Below, piece by piece: positions 8,692-18,417 of a DNA stretch of 42,406 nucleotides. The notes beneath the pieces were generated by a model, which saw nothing but the letters and a program-made list of their open reading frames with translations, had not been told where the DNA came from and made no database searches. The translations under genes and the position numbers were made by a program. The stretch comes from Candidatus Nanopelagicaceae bacterium. Lineage in GTDB: Bacteria > Actinomycetota > Actinomycetes > Nanopelagicales > Nanopelagicaceae. Within the stretch, counting starts at the first letter, position 1. Each line of letters begins with the position of its first letter. The stretch lies in contig VEQG01000011.1 of NCBI GenBank assembly GCA_018883345.1, positions 1 through 42,406 on the forward strand, read 5' to 3'.

Positions 8692-9570
8692 TCAGGCCCT
8701 GGGATGCGCTTGTTTAAAGGCCGAATGCAATCTTTCCGCTGATACATGGGTATAAATCTGAGTAGTCGATAGCGAAGCATGGCCGAGAATTTCTTGCACG
8801 GTTCTTAAATCTGCTCCGCCTTCTAATAAATGCGTTGCGGCTGAGTGGCGAAGTGCATGTGGTCCTAATTCGATTGTTTTATACACAACTTCACGAACTT
8901 GTCTTTGATCGATGCGCTTGCCACGAGCGCCGAGAAATAAAGCATCTCCGCTCTTCTCATTCACTAACTGATTTCTTACGGCAAGCCATTTATCCAAAGC
9001 GGCAACGGCTGGTCTTCCGATTGGTATGACGCGCTCTTTATTTCCTTTACCAATTACGCGGATCGTAGATCTCTCATAATCAATATCTCTTAAATTTAAT
9101 CCACATAATTCAGAGACACGTGCACCGGATGCATAAAGCATTTCAACCATTGCCAAATTTCGAATGGCAGTTAACTCTCCGGTTTCTTCAGCCGCGGCTT
9201 CTAGAGCTTGCATTGCAATATCTGCCGTTTTGGCATCAACTATTTCTGGCAAGATTCGATGTGCTTTAGGTGTTGCTAAATTAAAACCCACATCGCTTGG
9301 GATAAATCCTTCTTTATGTGCCCACTTAGTAAATAACTTTAATGATGTAGCTCTTCTTGAAAGCGTAGTTCGAGATGCGCCTTTGCTTTGTTGATTGGCA
9401 AGCCAACTTCTTAAATGACTGATGTTAAGAGTATTTAATTCCTCTACACCTAAAGCATTTAAATGTGTCGAAAAGGATTCCAGATCACCAATATATGCAC
9501 GAATAGTGTTATCAGAAAGTGAACGTTCGCGATTTAAATAAGTTGTAAATGCTTCAATCGCGCTCTGCAT
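8692..9570 (-). CDS. xerC: Tyrosine recombinase XerC
   Basis: XerC (292 aa) is a site-specific recombinase that with XerD resolves chromosome dimers at dif. It has an N-terminal SAM-like DNA-binding domain (about residues 1-90) and a C-terminal catalytic domain. Catalytic residues are all visible: Arg151 (ASGARVSEL), Lys175 (GKGNKER), His238 and Arg241 (HALRHSAATH), His264 (LGHAS) and the nucleophile Tyr273 (TQIYTHV). It begins 21 bases after cimA and precedes rpsB, a position often seen for xerC in actinobacteria. This argues for the chromosomal housekeeping recombinase rather than an integrase of a mobile element. Confidence 0.9.
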   Translation of the reverse strand: MQSAIEAFTTYLNRERSLSDNTIRAYIGDLESFSTHLNALGVEELNTLNISHLRSWLANQQSKGASRTTLSRRATSLKLFTKWAHKEGFIPSDVGFNLATPKAHRILPEIVDAKTADIAMQALEAAAEETGELTAIRNLAMVEMLYASGARVSELCGLNLRDIDYERSTIRVIGKGNKERVIPIGRPAVAALDKWLAVRNQLVNEKSGDALFLGARGKRIDQRQVREVVYKTIELGPHALRHSAATHLLEGGADLRTVQEILGHASLSTTQIYTHVSAERLHSAFKQAHPRA

Positions 9571-9591
9571 ACAGCCAAGGTTACTACCTAG

Positions 9592-11181
9592 CTATTCAGG
9601 CTTACGTCCTTGACGGATAAGTCCATAAGTTAGCGCGTCTTCTAGAGCCATCGCAGATGCTGCAATCACGTTTTCATGAACACCGACTGTGTTCCATGCG
9701 CCATTCTTATCTGAAGTTTCGACAAGTACGCGCGTAATCGCTCCGGTACCTAAGCGACCTTCCAATATACGAACTTTGTAATCTGTTAATTCAAGTTCTG
9801 CCAATTCTGGATAAAGCTTTAAGAGACCTGAACGTAGCGCGGTATCAAAAGCATTAACCGGTCCATTTCCAGATCCTGAGCAAACTAATGATTCGCCATT
9901 TGCAGCAACGGTAACTTCGGCTTTGGTGACGATATTTCCCTGTTCGTCACTTTCGACACTGGTTAGCCAATGCTGAACATTAAAAAACGAAGGTCGCTTC
10001 TGTGCAATCTCTTCTCGCACCAATAATTCGAATGAGGCATCTGCGGCTTCAAAGGTAAAGCCCTTTGATTCCATATCTTTCACTCGTTCAACAATTCGAG
10101 TGATTAGCTCTTTATCTCCACCTAAATCAACGCCCAGTTCTTGGCTCTTTAATTCAATTGATGCGCGGCCAGCCATATCCGAAACCAACATACGCATATC
10201 GTTACCAACGCTTGCTGGATCTTCATGCTGATAAAGATTTGGATCAACTTTAATTGCCGACGCATGTAAACCTGCTTTATGAGCAAATGCAGAAAGTCCG
10301 ACATATGGCTGACGTGCCGATGGCGCCACATTTGTAACTTCCGCGATTGCATGTGAGATTCGGAAAGATTCACGGAGCAAGTTATCTGGTAATAACTTCT
10401 TATCTTTCTTCAGTTCTAAGTTGGCGATAATCGAAACTAAATCGGCATTTCCGGTGCGCTCACCGTAACCGTTGATGGTTCCTTGTACGTGGGTCGCACC
10501 GGCCGCAACTGCAGCCATCGAGTTGGCGATTGCACAACCGGTGTCATTGTGACAATGAATTCCGAGACGTGCTGATGATGCACCCAAAATGTCATGAACT
10601 ACTTCGGCAATTTCATCAGGCAACATACCGCCGTTGGTATCGCAAAGTGCGATTACATCAGCTCCAGCTTCAGCTGAAGCTCGGACTACTTCTAATGCAT
10701 AATCACGATTTGCGCGATAACCATCAAAGAAATGTTCAGCATCGATAAAGACTCTCTGTCCCTCGCTCTTTAGATGCTGGATCGAATCTTTGATCATATT
10801 TAGATTCTCTTCGAGCGTAGTTTTAAGAGCTAAATCAACGTGGCGATCATGTGCTTTTGCCACCATTGTTACTACAGGTGCTCCTGAATTTCGAAGCGCT
10901 GCAATTAGCGGATCATCAGCGGCTTTGGTGTTGGCGCGACGGGTAGCACCGAATGCCACAAAGGTGGCATTCTTTAACTTTAATTCTTTCTTGGCTAACT
11001 CAAAAAATTCAGTATCTTTTGGATTAGCTCCTGGCCAACCACCTTCGATAAATCCAACGCCAAGGTCATCTAAGTGGCGCGCGATTTGTAATTTATCGTG
11101 AACACTGAGATTGAGACCTTCTTGCTGAGCACCATCGCGAAGCGTGGTGTCATAAACGTGGAAGTTATCTGAGATTGTCAT
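9592..11181 (-). CDS. cimA: (R)-citramalate synthase
   Basis: CimA condenses pyruvate with acetyl-CoA to (R)-citramalate, the first step of the threonine-independent route to 2-ketobutyrate and isoleucine. The 529-residue protein has the HMGL-like TIM barrel: TTLRDGAQQEGL with Arg15-Asp16, metal-binding HCHNDTG with His209 and His211, and GYGERTGNADL at about 238-248. It ends in a LeuA-type allosteric dimerisation domain (about residues 395-525) that probably mediates feedback inhibition. Overall layout matches the citramalate synthase group rather than LeuA, which is supported by the adjacent leuB and ilvE. The start shares one base with the ilvE stop (TAATG). Exact substrate choice would need phylogeny or assay. 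Confidence 0.87.
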   Translation of the reverse strand: MTISDNFHVYDTTLRDGAQQEGLNLSVHDKLQIARHLDDLGVGFIEGGWPGANPKDTEFFELAKKELKLKNATFVAFGATRRANTKAADDPLIAALRNSGAPVVTMVAKAHDRHVDLALKTTLEENLNMIKDSIQHLKSEGQRVFIDAEHFFDGYRANRDYALEVVRASAEAGADVIALCDTNGGMLPDEIAEVVHDILGASSARLGIHCHNDTGCAIANSMAAVAAGATHVQGTINGYGERTGNADLVSIIANLELKKDKKLLPDNLLRESFRISHAIAEVTNVAPSARQPYVGLSAFAHKAGLHASAIKVDPNLYQHEDPASVGNDMRMLVSDMAGRASIELKSQELGVDLGGDKELITRIVERVKDMESKGFTFEAADASFELLVREEIAQKRPSFFNVQHWLTSVESDEQGNIVTKAEVTVAANGESLVCSGSGNGPVNAFDTALRSGLLKLYPELAELELTDYKVRILEGRLGTGAITRVLVETSDKNGAWNTVGVHENVIAASAMALEDALTYGLIRQGRKPE

Positions 11182-12254
11182 TACTTAACTCTCTTAACCC
11201 AACCATATTTATCTTCTATTTGACCATGTTGGATCCCAAGAAGGGTTTCGCGAATCTTCATTGTGATTTTGCCTGGGTTCCCATCACCAGTTACCCAAGT
11301 GCCCCACTTTGATTTTGCGGCACCTATTGGTGAAACCACTGCTGCGGTGCCACAAGCAAAAGTCTCTGAGATTTCTCCGGATGCAATTCCGTTTTTCCAA
11401 TCATCAACTGAAAGCATCACTTCTTCAGTTTCATAACCTAAATCGCGTGCTACCGAGAGAATTGAGTCTCGCGTAATTCCAGGAAGCAAAGTTCCGGTGA
11501 GCTTTGGAGTTACTACTTTATTTCCTTTAACAAAATAAAGATTCATTCCGCCCATCTCTTCTATCCATTTGCGTTCTACTGCATCAAGCCAAACAACTTG
11601 GTCACAACCTTCTGCTGCAGCCGCTTTCTGTGCAACTAATGATGCTGCGTAATTACCGCCGCACTTTGCTTCGCCAGTTCCACCAGGTGCCGCGCGGACA
11701 TATTCAGTTGAAATCCAGACTGTTACCGCTTTTGATGGATCAAAATATGCGCCAGCTGGAGTGGCAATCAAAATGTAAGTGGCTTTATTAGATGGTCTAA
11801 CTCCAAGGCCAACTTCAGTAGCAATCATGAAAGGGCGAATATAAAGCGATTCGCCTACTTTATTTGGCACCCAACCTTGATCTTGAGAAACTAAAGCGTT
11901 TACAGTCTCTAAGAAAAGTTCTTCGGGCATCTCTGGAAGTGCTAAACGTTTTGCACTGCGATTGAATCGTTGGGCGTTCGCCTCTGGACGAAATAGTGCA
12001 ACGCCTCCATCAGGTTGGCGATATGCCTTCATGCCTTCAAAAATTTCCTGTCCATAATGGAAAACAGCGGTTGCAGGATCTAATGTGATTGGACCATATG
12101 CTTTTAATTCTGGTGTTCCCCAACCAGTTTTCTCATCCCACTCACAAACCACCATATGGTCGGTGTAATACTTACCGAAGCCACCTTCAGCTACTTTCTT
12201 ATCGCGCTCTGCTGCAGAAAGTGCATTTGGATTAAGTGAGATTTTGATTGTCAT
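11181..12254 (-). CDS. ilvE: Branched-chain amino acid aminotransferase
   Basis: IlvE (357 aa) is a fold-type IV PLP enzyme that performs the final transamination to valine, leucine and isoleucine with glutamate as donor. The Schiff-base lysine is Lys197 in GEAKCGGNYAAS, and HYGQEIFEGMKAY, YIRPFMIAT and the late CGTAAVVSPIG stretch are family motifs of the long (group II) BCAT type. It is flanked by leuB and cimA with one-base TAATG overlaps on both sides, so it is tightly coupled within the operon. Confidence 0.95.
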   Translation of the reverse strand: MTIKISLNPNALSAAERDKKVAEGGFGKYYTDHMVVCEWDEKTGWGTPELKAYGPITLDPATAVFHYGQEIFEGMKAYRQPDGGVALFRPEANAQRFNRSAKRLALPEMPEELFLETVNALVSQDQGWVPNKVGESLYIRPFMIATEVGLGVRPSNKATYILIATPAGAYFDPSKAVTVWISTEYVRAAPGGTGEAKCGGNYAASLVAQKAAAAEGCDQVVWLDAVERKWIEEMGGMNLYFVKGNKVVTPKLTGTLLPGITRDSILSVARDLGYETEEVMLSVDDWKNGIASGEISETFACGTAAVVSPIGAAKSKWGTWVTGDGNPGKITMKIRETLLGIQHGQIEDKYGWVKRVK

Positions 12255-13294
12255 TATGAAAGTGCCTTTACTAATGCATCGCCAATTTCAGATGTCGAAC
12301 GCTTCTTATCGCCGCGTACTGCTAAGTCTGCGGCAACTGCTGCCTCTACTTCGCGCGCTGCTGCAGCAAAACCCAAATGATCAAGCATCATCGCAACGGA
12401 CATGATTGTTGCAGTTGGGTCAGCTAATTGCTTTCCTGCAATATCGGGTGCTGAACCATGAACTGGTTCGAACATTGATGGAAAGGCGCCGGTTGGATTG
12501 ATATTTCCAGATGCCGCAAGGCCAATCCCACCACAGATTGCTGCTGCGATATCGGTAAGAATGTCACCAAAAAGATTATCCGTAACCACGACATCAAATC
12601 GCTCCGGGTTAGTTACGAAGAACATAGATGCGGCATCAACATGTAAATAATCGGTAGTTACATCTGGGAATTCTTTAGCTACTTGTTCGAATGTTCTGGT
12701 CCAAAGCCCACCAGCACGAGTTAATACGTTGTTCTTGTGCACTAAAGTCAATTTCTTACGTGGACGAGCTTGGGCTCTAGCGAAAGCATCACGGATGACT
12801 CGTTCGGCGCCGCGACGAGTATTTAGCGATTCTTCGGTCGCTATTTCGGCATCGGTTCCGTATGCAAGAGTTCCACCTGCGCCAACATATGGACCTTCGG
12901 TGCCTTCTCGAACTACAACAAAATCAATTTCTTTATCGGTAGCCAGAGGACCTTTAACACCTTTATGTAATTTAGCAGGACGCAAATTAATGTAATGATC
13001 GAAGGCAAAGCGAAGTTTCAATAAGAGGCCACGCTCTAAAACACCTGATGGAACAGATGGATCTCCAACTGCGCCAAGCAAAATTACATCGCTCTTTGCA
13101 ATCTCTGCCATTAAAGAGTCAGGTAGAACTTCGCCAGTTCGATGCCAATAACCCGCACCAAGATCATAAGCGGTCTTGTTAAAGGTAACGCCATGCTTTG
13201 CGCCAACTACATCAAGAACTTTTAAACCTTCGGCAACCACTTCAGGTCCAATGCCATCGCCGGCGATTACTGCAAGATTGATTGTCTTTGACAT
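12254..13294 (-). CDS. leuB: 3-isopropylmalate dehydrogenase
   Basis: LeuB (346 aa) oxidatively decarboxylates 3-isopropylmalate in leucine synthesis. In citramalate-using organisms it also processes erythro-3-methylmalate to 2-ketobutyrate. Visible motifs are GDGIGPEVV at the N-terminus, the substrate-binding segment [16 protein letters not shown] and [12 protein letters not shown]. The metal-binding segment [14 protein letters not shown] and the NAD segment [12 protein letters not shown] follow. The start shares one base with the serA stop. Its proximity to cimA supports use in both leucine and isoleucine routes; LeuC and LeuD are not in this window. Confidence 0.94.
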   Translation of the reverse strand: MSKTINLAVIAGDGIGPEVVAEGLKVLDVVGAKHGVTFNKTAYDLGAGYWHRTGEVLPDSLMAEIAKSDVILLGAVGDPSVPSGVLERGLLLKLRFAFDHYINLRPAKLHKGVKGPLATDKEIDFVVVREGTEGPYVGAGGTLAYGTDAEIATEESLNTRRGAERVIRDAFARAQARPRKKLTLVHKNNVLTRAGGLWTRTFEQVAKEFPDVTTDYLHVDAASMFFVTNPERFDVVVTDNLFGDILTDIAAAICGGIGLAASGNINPTGAFPSMFEPVHGSAPDIAGKQLADPTATIMSVAMMLDHLGFAAAAREVEAAVAADLAVRGDKKRSTSEIGDALVKALS

Positions 13295-14886
13295 TACTTC
13301 TCCAAGTTCACTGTTCGAGCTAAATCTGCGCCGGTACTCTGCTTTACTTCTTCCAAAATTGATTCAGACACTGCATCGTCAACGGTTAAAGCCATGAGCG
13401 CCATACCGCCAATTTCACGACGAGACACCTGCATTCCTGCAATGTTGACGCCAGCTTTTCCAAGCGCGCCACCCATAGAACCAATTACGCCAGGCTTATC
13501 CATGTATCTCAAGAAAATCATGTGCTTGCCAGGCGATAGATCTAGACCAAAACCATCAATTGAAACAATTTTTTCAACTTTGCGAATTCCAACTAAAGTT
13601 CCTTCAACAACAAAGTTTGCACCACTACTCATGGCAACCTTTAATTGAATTGATGAACGGAACTGTTCGCAATTTGGATCATTCTTAACTATTGCGCTCA
13701 TGCCGCGTTCTTCAGCAAGTTTCGGTGCATTTACATAAGTGACATCATCTTCGACAGTTGTTTCGATGGCGCCCTTAAGAGCGCTGGTGGCAAGAACTGA
13801 TGCATCGTAAGCAGCGATTTCACCCAATACCTGAACTTCCATTGAAGAAGGCAAGCCACCTGCATATGCAGTCGCAATCTCCGCCATCTTCTCAACCAAA
13901 GGTAGCGATGGCCGAATCTCTTCGTGGACTGCGCCGCCTTTAACGTTAACCGCATCAGGAACTAAATCACCGGCAAGTGCTTTGCGAACTGAAACCGCAA
14001 CTGCAATTCCAGCACGCTCTTGCGCCTCATCGGTGGATGCACCTAGGTGCGGGGTTGCAACAACTTGATCTAATTCAAAGAGCGGTGAATCAGTGCAAGG
14101 TTCGGTAGCAAAAACATCTAGCCCAGCTCCGGCTACCCGACCTTCCTTGATTGCGTTATATAAAGCGTTCTCATCAAGTACGCCGCCACGAGCTGCATTA
14201 ATAATGCGCACGGTTGGCTTAACTTTCTTTAACGCCTCTTCCCCAATTAGATTTACAGTCTCTTTGGTCTTTGGCAAATGAATGGTGATGAAATCGGATT
14301 TTGCTAACAACTCATCAAGCGTAACTAATTGCACACCAAGTTGCGCCGCGCGAGCTGGCTGCAAATATGGATCGTAAGCAATTACATTCATGCCAAATGC
14401 TTGCATTCGATGTGCTACCAGTTGTCCGATTTTTCCAAAACCGATTACTCCGAGAGTTTTTTCAAATACTTCCGCTCCGGTGAACTTAGAACGTGCCCAC
14501 TTACCATTCTTAAGTGCTGCGTGTGCGGGAGATACAAATCTTGCACTTGCAAGTAATAATGAAATGGCAAGTTCGGCAGCGGAAACAATATTTGAAGTAG
14601 GTGCGTTAACAACCATGACACCAGCATCAGTGGCAGCAGGAATATCAACGTTATCTAAGCCAACTCCAGCGCGGGCGATTACCTTTAAACCTTTAGATGC
14701 GGCAATCGCTTCTGCATCCATTTTGGTTGCGGAGCGAATTAAAACTGCATCTACACCTGCACTTAAAGCCGGGAGCAACGCTGCTCGGTCTGCACCGTCA
14801 ACATGTCTGATTTCAAAATCAGGACCCAGCGCCTGCATCGTTGCAGGGCTGAGCTCTTCAGCAATAAGTACAACTGGCTTAGCCAT
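13294..14886 (-). CDS. serA: D-3-phosphoglycerate dehydrogenase
   Basis: SerA (530 aa) oxidises 3-phosphoglycerate to phosphohydroxypyruvate, the first committed step of serine synthesis. It is the long actinobacterial form. An NAD-binding Rossmann core ([18 protein letters not shown] near residue 149) carries the catalytic segment INAARGG and the [13 protein letters not shown] histidine region. An intervening ASB domain (about 320-450) and a C-terminal ACT domain (about 455-530, [19 protein letters not shown]) for serine feedback follow. It lies 3 bases after ilvC and overlaps leuB by one base, so a serine gene is embedded in the branched-chain operon. Confidence 0.95.
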   Translation of the reverse strand: MAKPVVLIAEELSPATMQALGPDFEIRHVDGADRAALLPALSAGVDAVLIRSATKMDAEAIAASKGLKVIARAGVGLDNVDIPAATDAGVMVVNAPTSNIVSAAELAISLLLASARFVSPAHAALKNGKWARSKFTGAEVFEKTLGVIGFGKIGQLVAHRMQAFGMNVIAYDPYLQPARAAQLGVQLVTLDELLAKSDFITIHLPKTKETVNLIGEEALKKVKPTVRIINAARGGVLDENALYNAIKEGRVAGAGLDVFATEPCTDSPLFELDQVVATPHLGASTDEAQERAGIAVAVSVRKALAGDLVPDAVNVKGGAVHEEIRPSLPLVEKMAEIATAYAGGLPSSMEVQVLGEIAAYDASVLATSALKGAIETTVEDDVTYVNAPKLAEERGMSAIVKNDPNCEQFRSSIQLKVAMSSGANFVVEGTLVGIRKVEKIVSIDGFGLDLSPGKHMIFLRYMDKPGVIGSMGGALGKAGVNIAGMQVSRREIGGMALMALTVDDAVSESILEEVKQSTGADLARTVNLEK

Positions 14887-14889
14887 TAT

Positions 14890-15948
<1,059 letters not shown>

Positions 15949-15956
15949 TTACTTGG

Positions 15957-16493
15957 TTAGTTTTGGTAATCTGCTTGGCGATCTGTTGAAACGGATTGGA
16001 TATCAAGAGTTTGATCAGCCAAAGCTTCGCTGCCGTGTGAGAGCGCGACCACGCCTGATTGAACAAATTCGATGATTCCAAATTCTTTTAGCGAGGCCAG
16101 CAACTCTTCGTTGAGCGCCACCGTATTTGTTGATTCAATAATCACAGCATTTTCAGTGTTATCCACGATTTTTGCCCCAAACTTGGAGATTATTGATTCA
16201 ATTCTTGGATTGTTCTTTACCTTAACCAAAATCAACTCTTCTTGGGTTGATTTTGCGGGCTTAATCTCTGAAACGTGAATGACATTGATTAATTTATCGA
16301 GCTGACGAATCACTTGTTCAAGAGCATGGCCTTCAACATTGACCACAATGGTCATGCGAGAAATTGTTGGATCTTCAGTTGGTCCAACTGCGAGTGAATC
16401 AATATTGAAAGCGCGACGAGCAAATAGTGAAGCTACGCGAGCTAAAACGCCAGATGAATTATCAACTAGAACTGCAAGTGTGTGTTTTGCCAT
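15957..16493 (-). CDS. ilvN: Acetolactate synthase regulatory (small) subunit
   Basis: The 178-residue subunit activates IlvB and confers valine feedback inhibition. An N-terminal ACT domain is clear (LAVLVDNSSGVLARVASLFARR, then MTIVVNVEG), followed by the C-terminal ALS_ss_C domain (EELILVKV to FGIIEFVQSGVVALSHG). AGGAG lies eight bases before the ATG, and the start codon directly abuts the ilvB stop codon. Confidence 0.96.
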   Translation of the reverse strand: MAKHTLAVLVDNSSGVLARVASLFARRAFNIDSLAVGPTEDPTISRMTIVVNVEGHALEQVIRQLDKLINVIHVSEIKPAKSTQEELILVKVKNNPRIESIISKFGAKIVDNTENAVIIESTNTVALNEELLASLKEFGIIEFVQSGVVALSHGSEALADQTLDIQSVSTDRQADYQN

Positions 16494-18218
16494 TTATAAC
16501 TCCTGTGAATCCCAGTCAGGTGCAGTTTCACGCGCAACCATAATGTCATCGTTCGAAGTTCCGGCTGCCACCATCGGCCAAACCATTGAATCTCTATTTA
16601 CTCTGAAATCAACAACTACCGGTTGATCATTTATTTCCATGGCTTTTTCAATAGTTGCATCGACATCTGATGGATCTTCGCAACGAAGTCCAACGCAGCC
16701 CATTGCTTCTGAAAGCATCACAAAATCAGGAACCATCTTTGAATTTAGATCGGTATTTGAATAACGACCTTTGTAGAAAAGTGTCTGCCATTGACGAACC
16801 ATGCCGAGTGATTCGTTATTAATGATGGCAACTTTGATTGGAATATTATTTAAGGCACAAGTTACTAATTCTTGATTTGTCATCTGGAAGCAACCATCGC
16901 CATCAATTGCCCAAACTGTGGTGTCAGGTGCTGCAACTTTTGCGCCCATCGCTGCAGGTACTGCATAGCCCATGGTTCCGGCGCCACCTGAATTTAACCA
17001 AGTGCGCGGCTTTTCATAATTAATAAATTGCGAAGCCCACATTTGATGTTGACCCACACCTGCAACATAAATTGAATCAGAGCCAGAAATCTGACCGATT
17101 CTTTCAATTACATATTGTGGTGCAAGCGATCCATCTGCTGGCTTGTCATAGCCAACTGGATAAGTAGCTTTTAATTTATCTAACGCACTCCACCAAGCTG
17201 CTAAATCAGGTTTCTGCTTGATTGCAGGGATTAGCGCCTTGATTACTGCCTTTAAATCACCGTTAATTGGCACATCTACGCTGCGATTCTTGCCAAGTTC
17301 GGCTGGGTCGATATCAACATGAATTACACGTGCATTTGGTGCAAAGGAAGATAGCTTGCCAGTTACGCGATCATCAAAGCGAGCGCCTAATGTAATTAGT
17401 AGATCTGCCTTTTGTAGCGCGGTAACTGCTGAAACTGAACCATGCATACCAGGCATACCCAGATGCTGACGATGTGAATCTGGAAATGCACCTAGCGCCA
17501 TCAATGTTGTTACAACTGGTGCGCCAACTTTTTCCGCCAACTCTCTTAGCTCTGCTGATGCATTAGCTTTGATAACTCCGCCGCCAACATAGAAAACAGG
17601 TTTCTTGGATTCCGAGATTAGTTGAGCAGCATCTGCAATGCTCTGCGCATTTGGTTCTCCCGGAATTCGATATCCTGCAAGTTTTATTTCTTTTGGCCAA
17701 TTGAATTCAGTCATTGCTTGTAACGCATCTTTAGCAATATCAACTAATACCGGTCCAGGTCGTCCCGTGGTAGCAATATGAAATGCCTGCGCAACTGCAT
17801 TTGGAATATCGTTTGGATTTGTTACTAGAAAATTATGCTTAGTAAATGGCATCGTAATGCCGCGAATATCTGCCTCTTGGAAAGCATCGGTTCCGATTGC
17901 AGGGCCAGGAACCTGGCCAGTAATTGCTACTACTGGAACTGAATCCATTGCCGCATCTGCAAGCGGTGTAACTAAATTAGTTGCGCCTGGACCAGAGGTT
18001 GCGATGCAAACACCAGCGCGTCCAGTTACTTGCGCATAACCAGTTGCGGCATGCCCAGCACCTTGTTCGTGGCGAACCAAGATGTGGCGAATCTTTGAAT
18101 CGTAGATTGGATCGTAAGCAGGCAAGATTGCTCCGCCAGGTAAACCAAACATGTCAACGACACCAGCTGCCTCTAGTGACTTCACTAGAGACTGGGCTCC
18201 TGTAATTTGATTGCTCAT
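16494..18218 (-). CDS. ilvB: Acetolactate synthase catalytic (large) subunit
   Basis: IlvB (574 aa) is a ThDP- and FAD-dependent carboligase. It makes acetolactate from pyruvate (valine, leucine) or acetohydroxybutyrate from pyruvate plus 2-ketobutyrate (isoleucine). Glu51 in [14 protein letters not shown] is the cofactor-activating glutamate. GDG at 440-442 through Asn468-Asn469 is the ThDP/Mg2+ motif. TFAP-like domains PYR, central and PP follow in normal order. AAAGGAG lies ten bases before the ATG at 18218. It is the first gene of the operon and lies behind a leader peptide and attenuator. Confidence 0.97.
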   Translation of the reverse strand: MSNQITGAQSLVKSLEAAGVVDMFGLPGGAILPAYDPIYDSKIRHILVRHEQGAGHAATGYAQVTGRAGVCIATSGPGATNLVTPLADAAMDSVPVVAITGQVPGPAIGTDAFQEADIRGITMPFTKHNFLVTNPNDIPNAVAQAFHIATTGRPGPVLVDIAKDALQAMTEFNWPKEIKLAGYRIPGEPNAQSIADAAQLISESKKPVFYVGGGVIKANASAELRELAEKVGAPVVTTLMALGAFPDSHRQHLGMPGMHGSVSAVTALQKADLLITLGARFDDRVTGKLSSFAPNARVIHVDIDPAELGKNRSVDVPINGDLKAVIKALIPAIKQKPDLAAWWSALDKLKATYPVGYDKPADGSLAPQYVIERIGQISGSDSIYVAGVGQHQMWASQFINYEKPRTWLNSGGAGTMGYAVPAAMGAKVAAPDTTVWAIDGDGCFQMTNQELVTCALNNIPIKVAIINNESLGMVRQWQTLFYKGRYSNTDLNSKMVPDFVMLSEAMGCVGLRCEDPSDVDATIEKAMEINDQPVVVDFRVNRDSMVWPMVAAGTSNDDIMVARETAPDWDSQEL

Positions 18219-18243
18219 CTGCTGCTTACTCCTTTCTTAAACT

Positions 18244-18269
18244 AAAAAACCCACTGACTTTTCAGTGGG
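18244..18269 (-). terminator. Intrinsic terminator / attenuator before ilvB
   Basis: The minus strand reads CCCACTGA, loop AAAG, TCAGTGGG and then six T residues, a perfect 8-bp stem. It lies inside the ilvB leader, 25 bases before the ilvB start and 27 bases after the leader peptide stop. An upstream 6-bp GCGCGT/ACGCGC hairpin (18291-18296 with 18269-18274) abuts it and shares one base, so the two may compete. Confidence 0.85.
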
Positions 18270-18295
18270 CGCGTTTTCCGTGTTTCGGGCACGCG

Positions 18296-18352
18296 CTATC
18301 GAATGACCACCACAATCACTGAGGTTGATGAAATCGATAGAGCTTTACGCAT
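18296..18352 (-). CDS. ilvB operon leader peptide (18 aa, Val/Ile run)
   Basis: The ORF encodes MRKALSISSTSVIVVVIR and then TAG. Six consecutive codons (V-I-V-V-V-I) call for valine and isoleucine, and seven of 18 residues are Val or Ile. GGGGAAG before the ATG can act as a ribosome-binding site. It is followed directly by a hairpin and an intrinsic terminator before ilvB. This is the arrangement of ribosome-mediated attenuation: stalling at Val/Ile codons when charged tRNA is scarce would favour read-through. Such attenuators are known upstream of ilvBNC in other actinobacteria, including Corynebacterium. The precise antiterminator pairing was not resolved by eye. Confidence 0.85.
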   Translation of the reverse strand: MRKALSISSTSVIVVVIR

Positions 18353-18358
18353 GGATGA

Positions 18359-18387
18359 ATCTTCCCCTATCAAGCAGAGAGCGTCAA
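18359..18387 (-). promoter_or_regulatory. Putative ilvB promoter
   Basis: TTGACG (18382-18387) matches five of six -35 consensus bases. With a 17-base spacer the -10 would be GAAGAT (18359-18364), a weak match. Transcription would start just before the leader peptide, giving a leader of roughly 135 bases before ilvB. Confidence 0.5.
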
Positions 18388-18391
18388 GAGA

Positions 18392-18407
18392 TGAGATACG
18401 AATCTCA
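18392..18407 (-). repeat. Inverted repeat upstream of the ilvB -35 box
   Basis: TGAGAT, 4 bases, ATCTCA forms a perfect 6-bp inverted repeat ending four bases before the TTGACG box and ten bases after the ilvD stop codon. It could be an operator for a dimeric regulator or a 3' hairpin of ilvD mRNA. No T-run follows, so it is not a standard terminator. Confidence 0.4.
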
Positions 18408-18417
18408 GTATTCGGAA

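Noticed and set aside
8692-9570. xerC as a phage or integrative-element integrase
   Set aside because: Length, motifs and location beside rpsB fit chromosomal XerC; no attachment-site repeats, tRNA target or cargo genes are visible.
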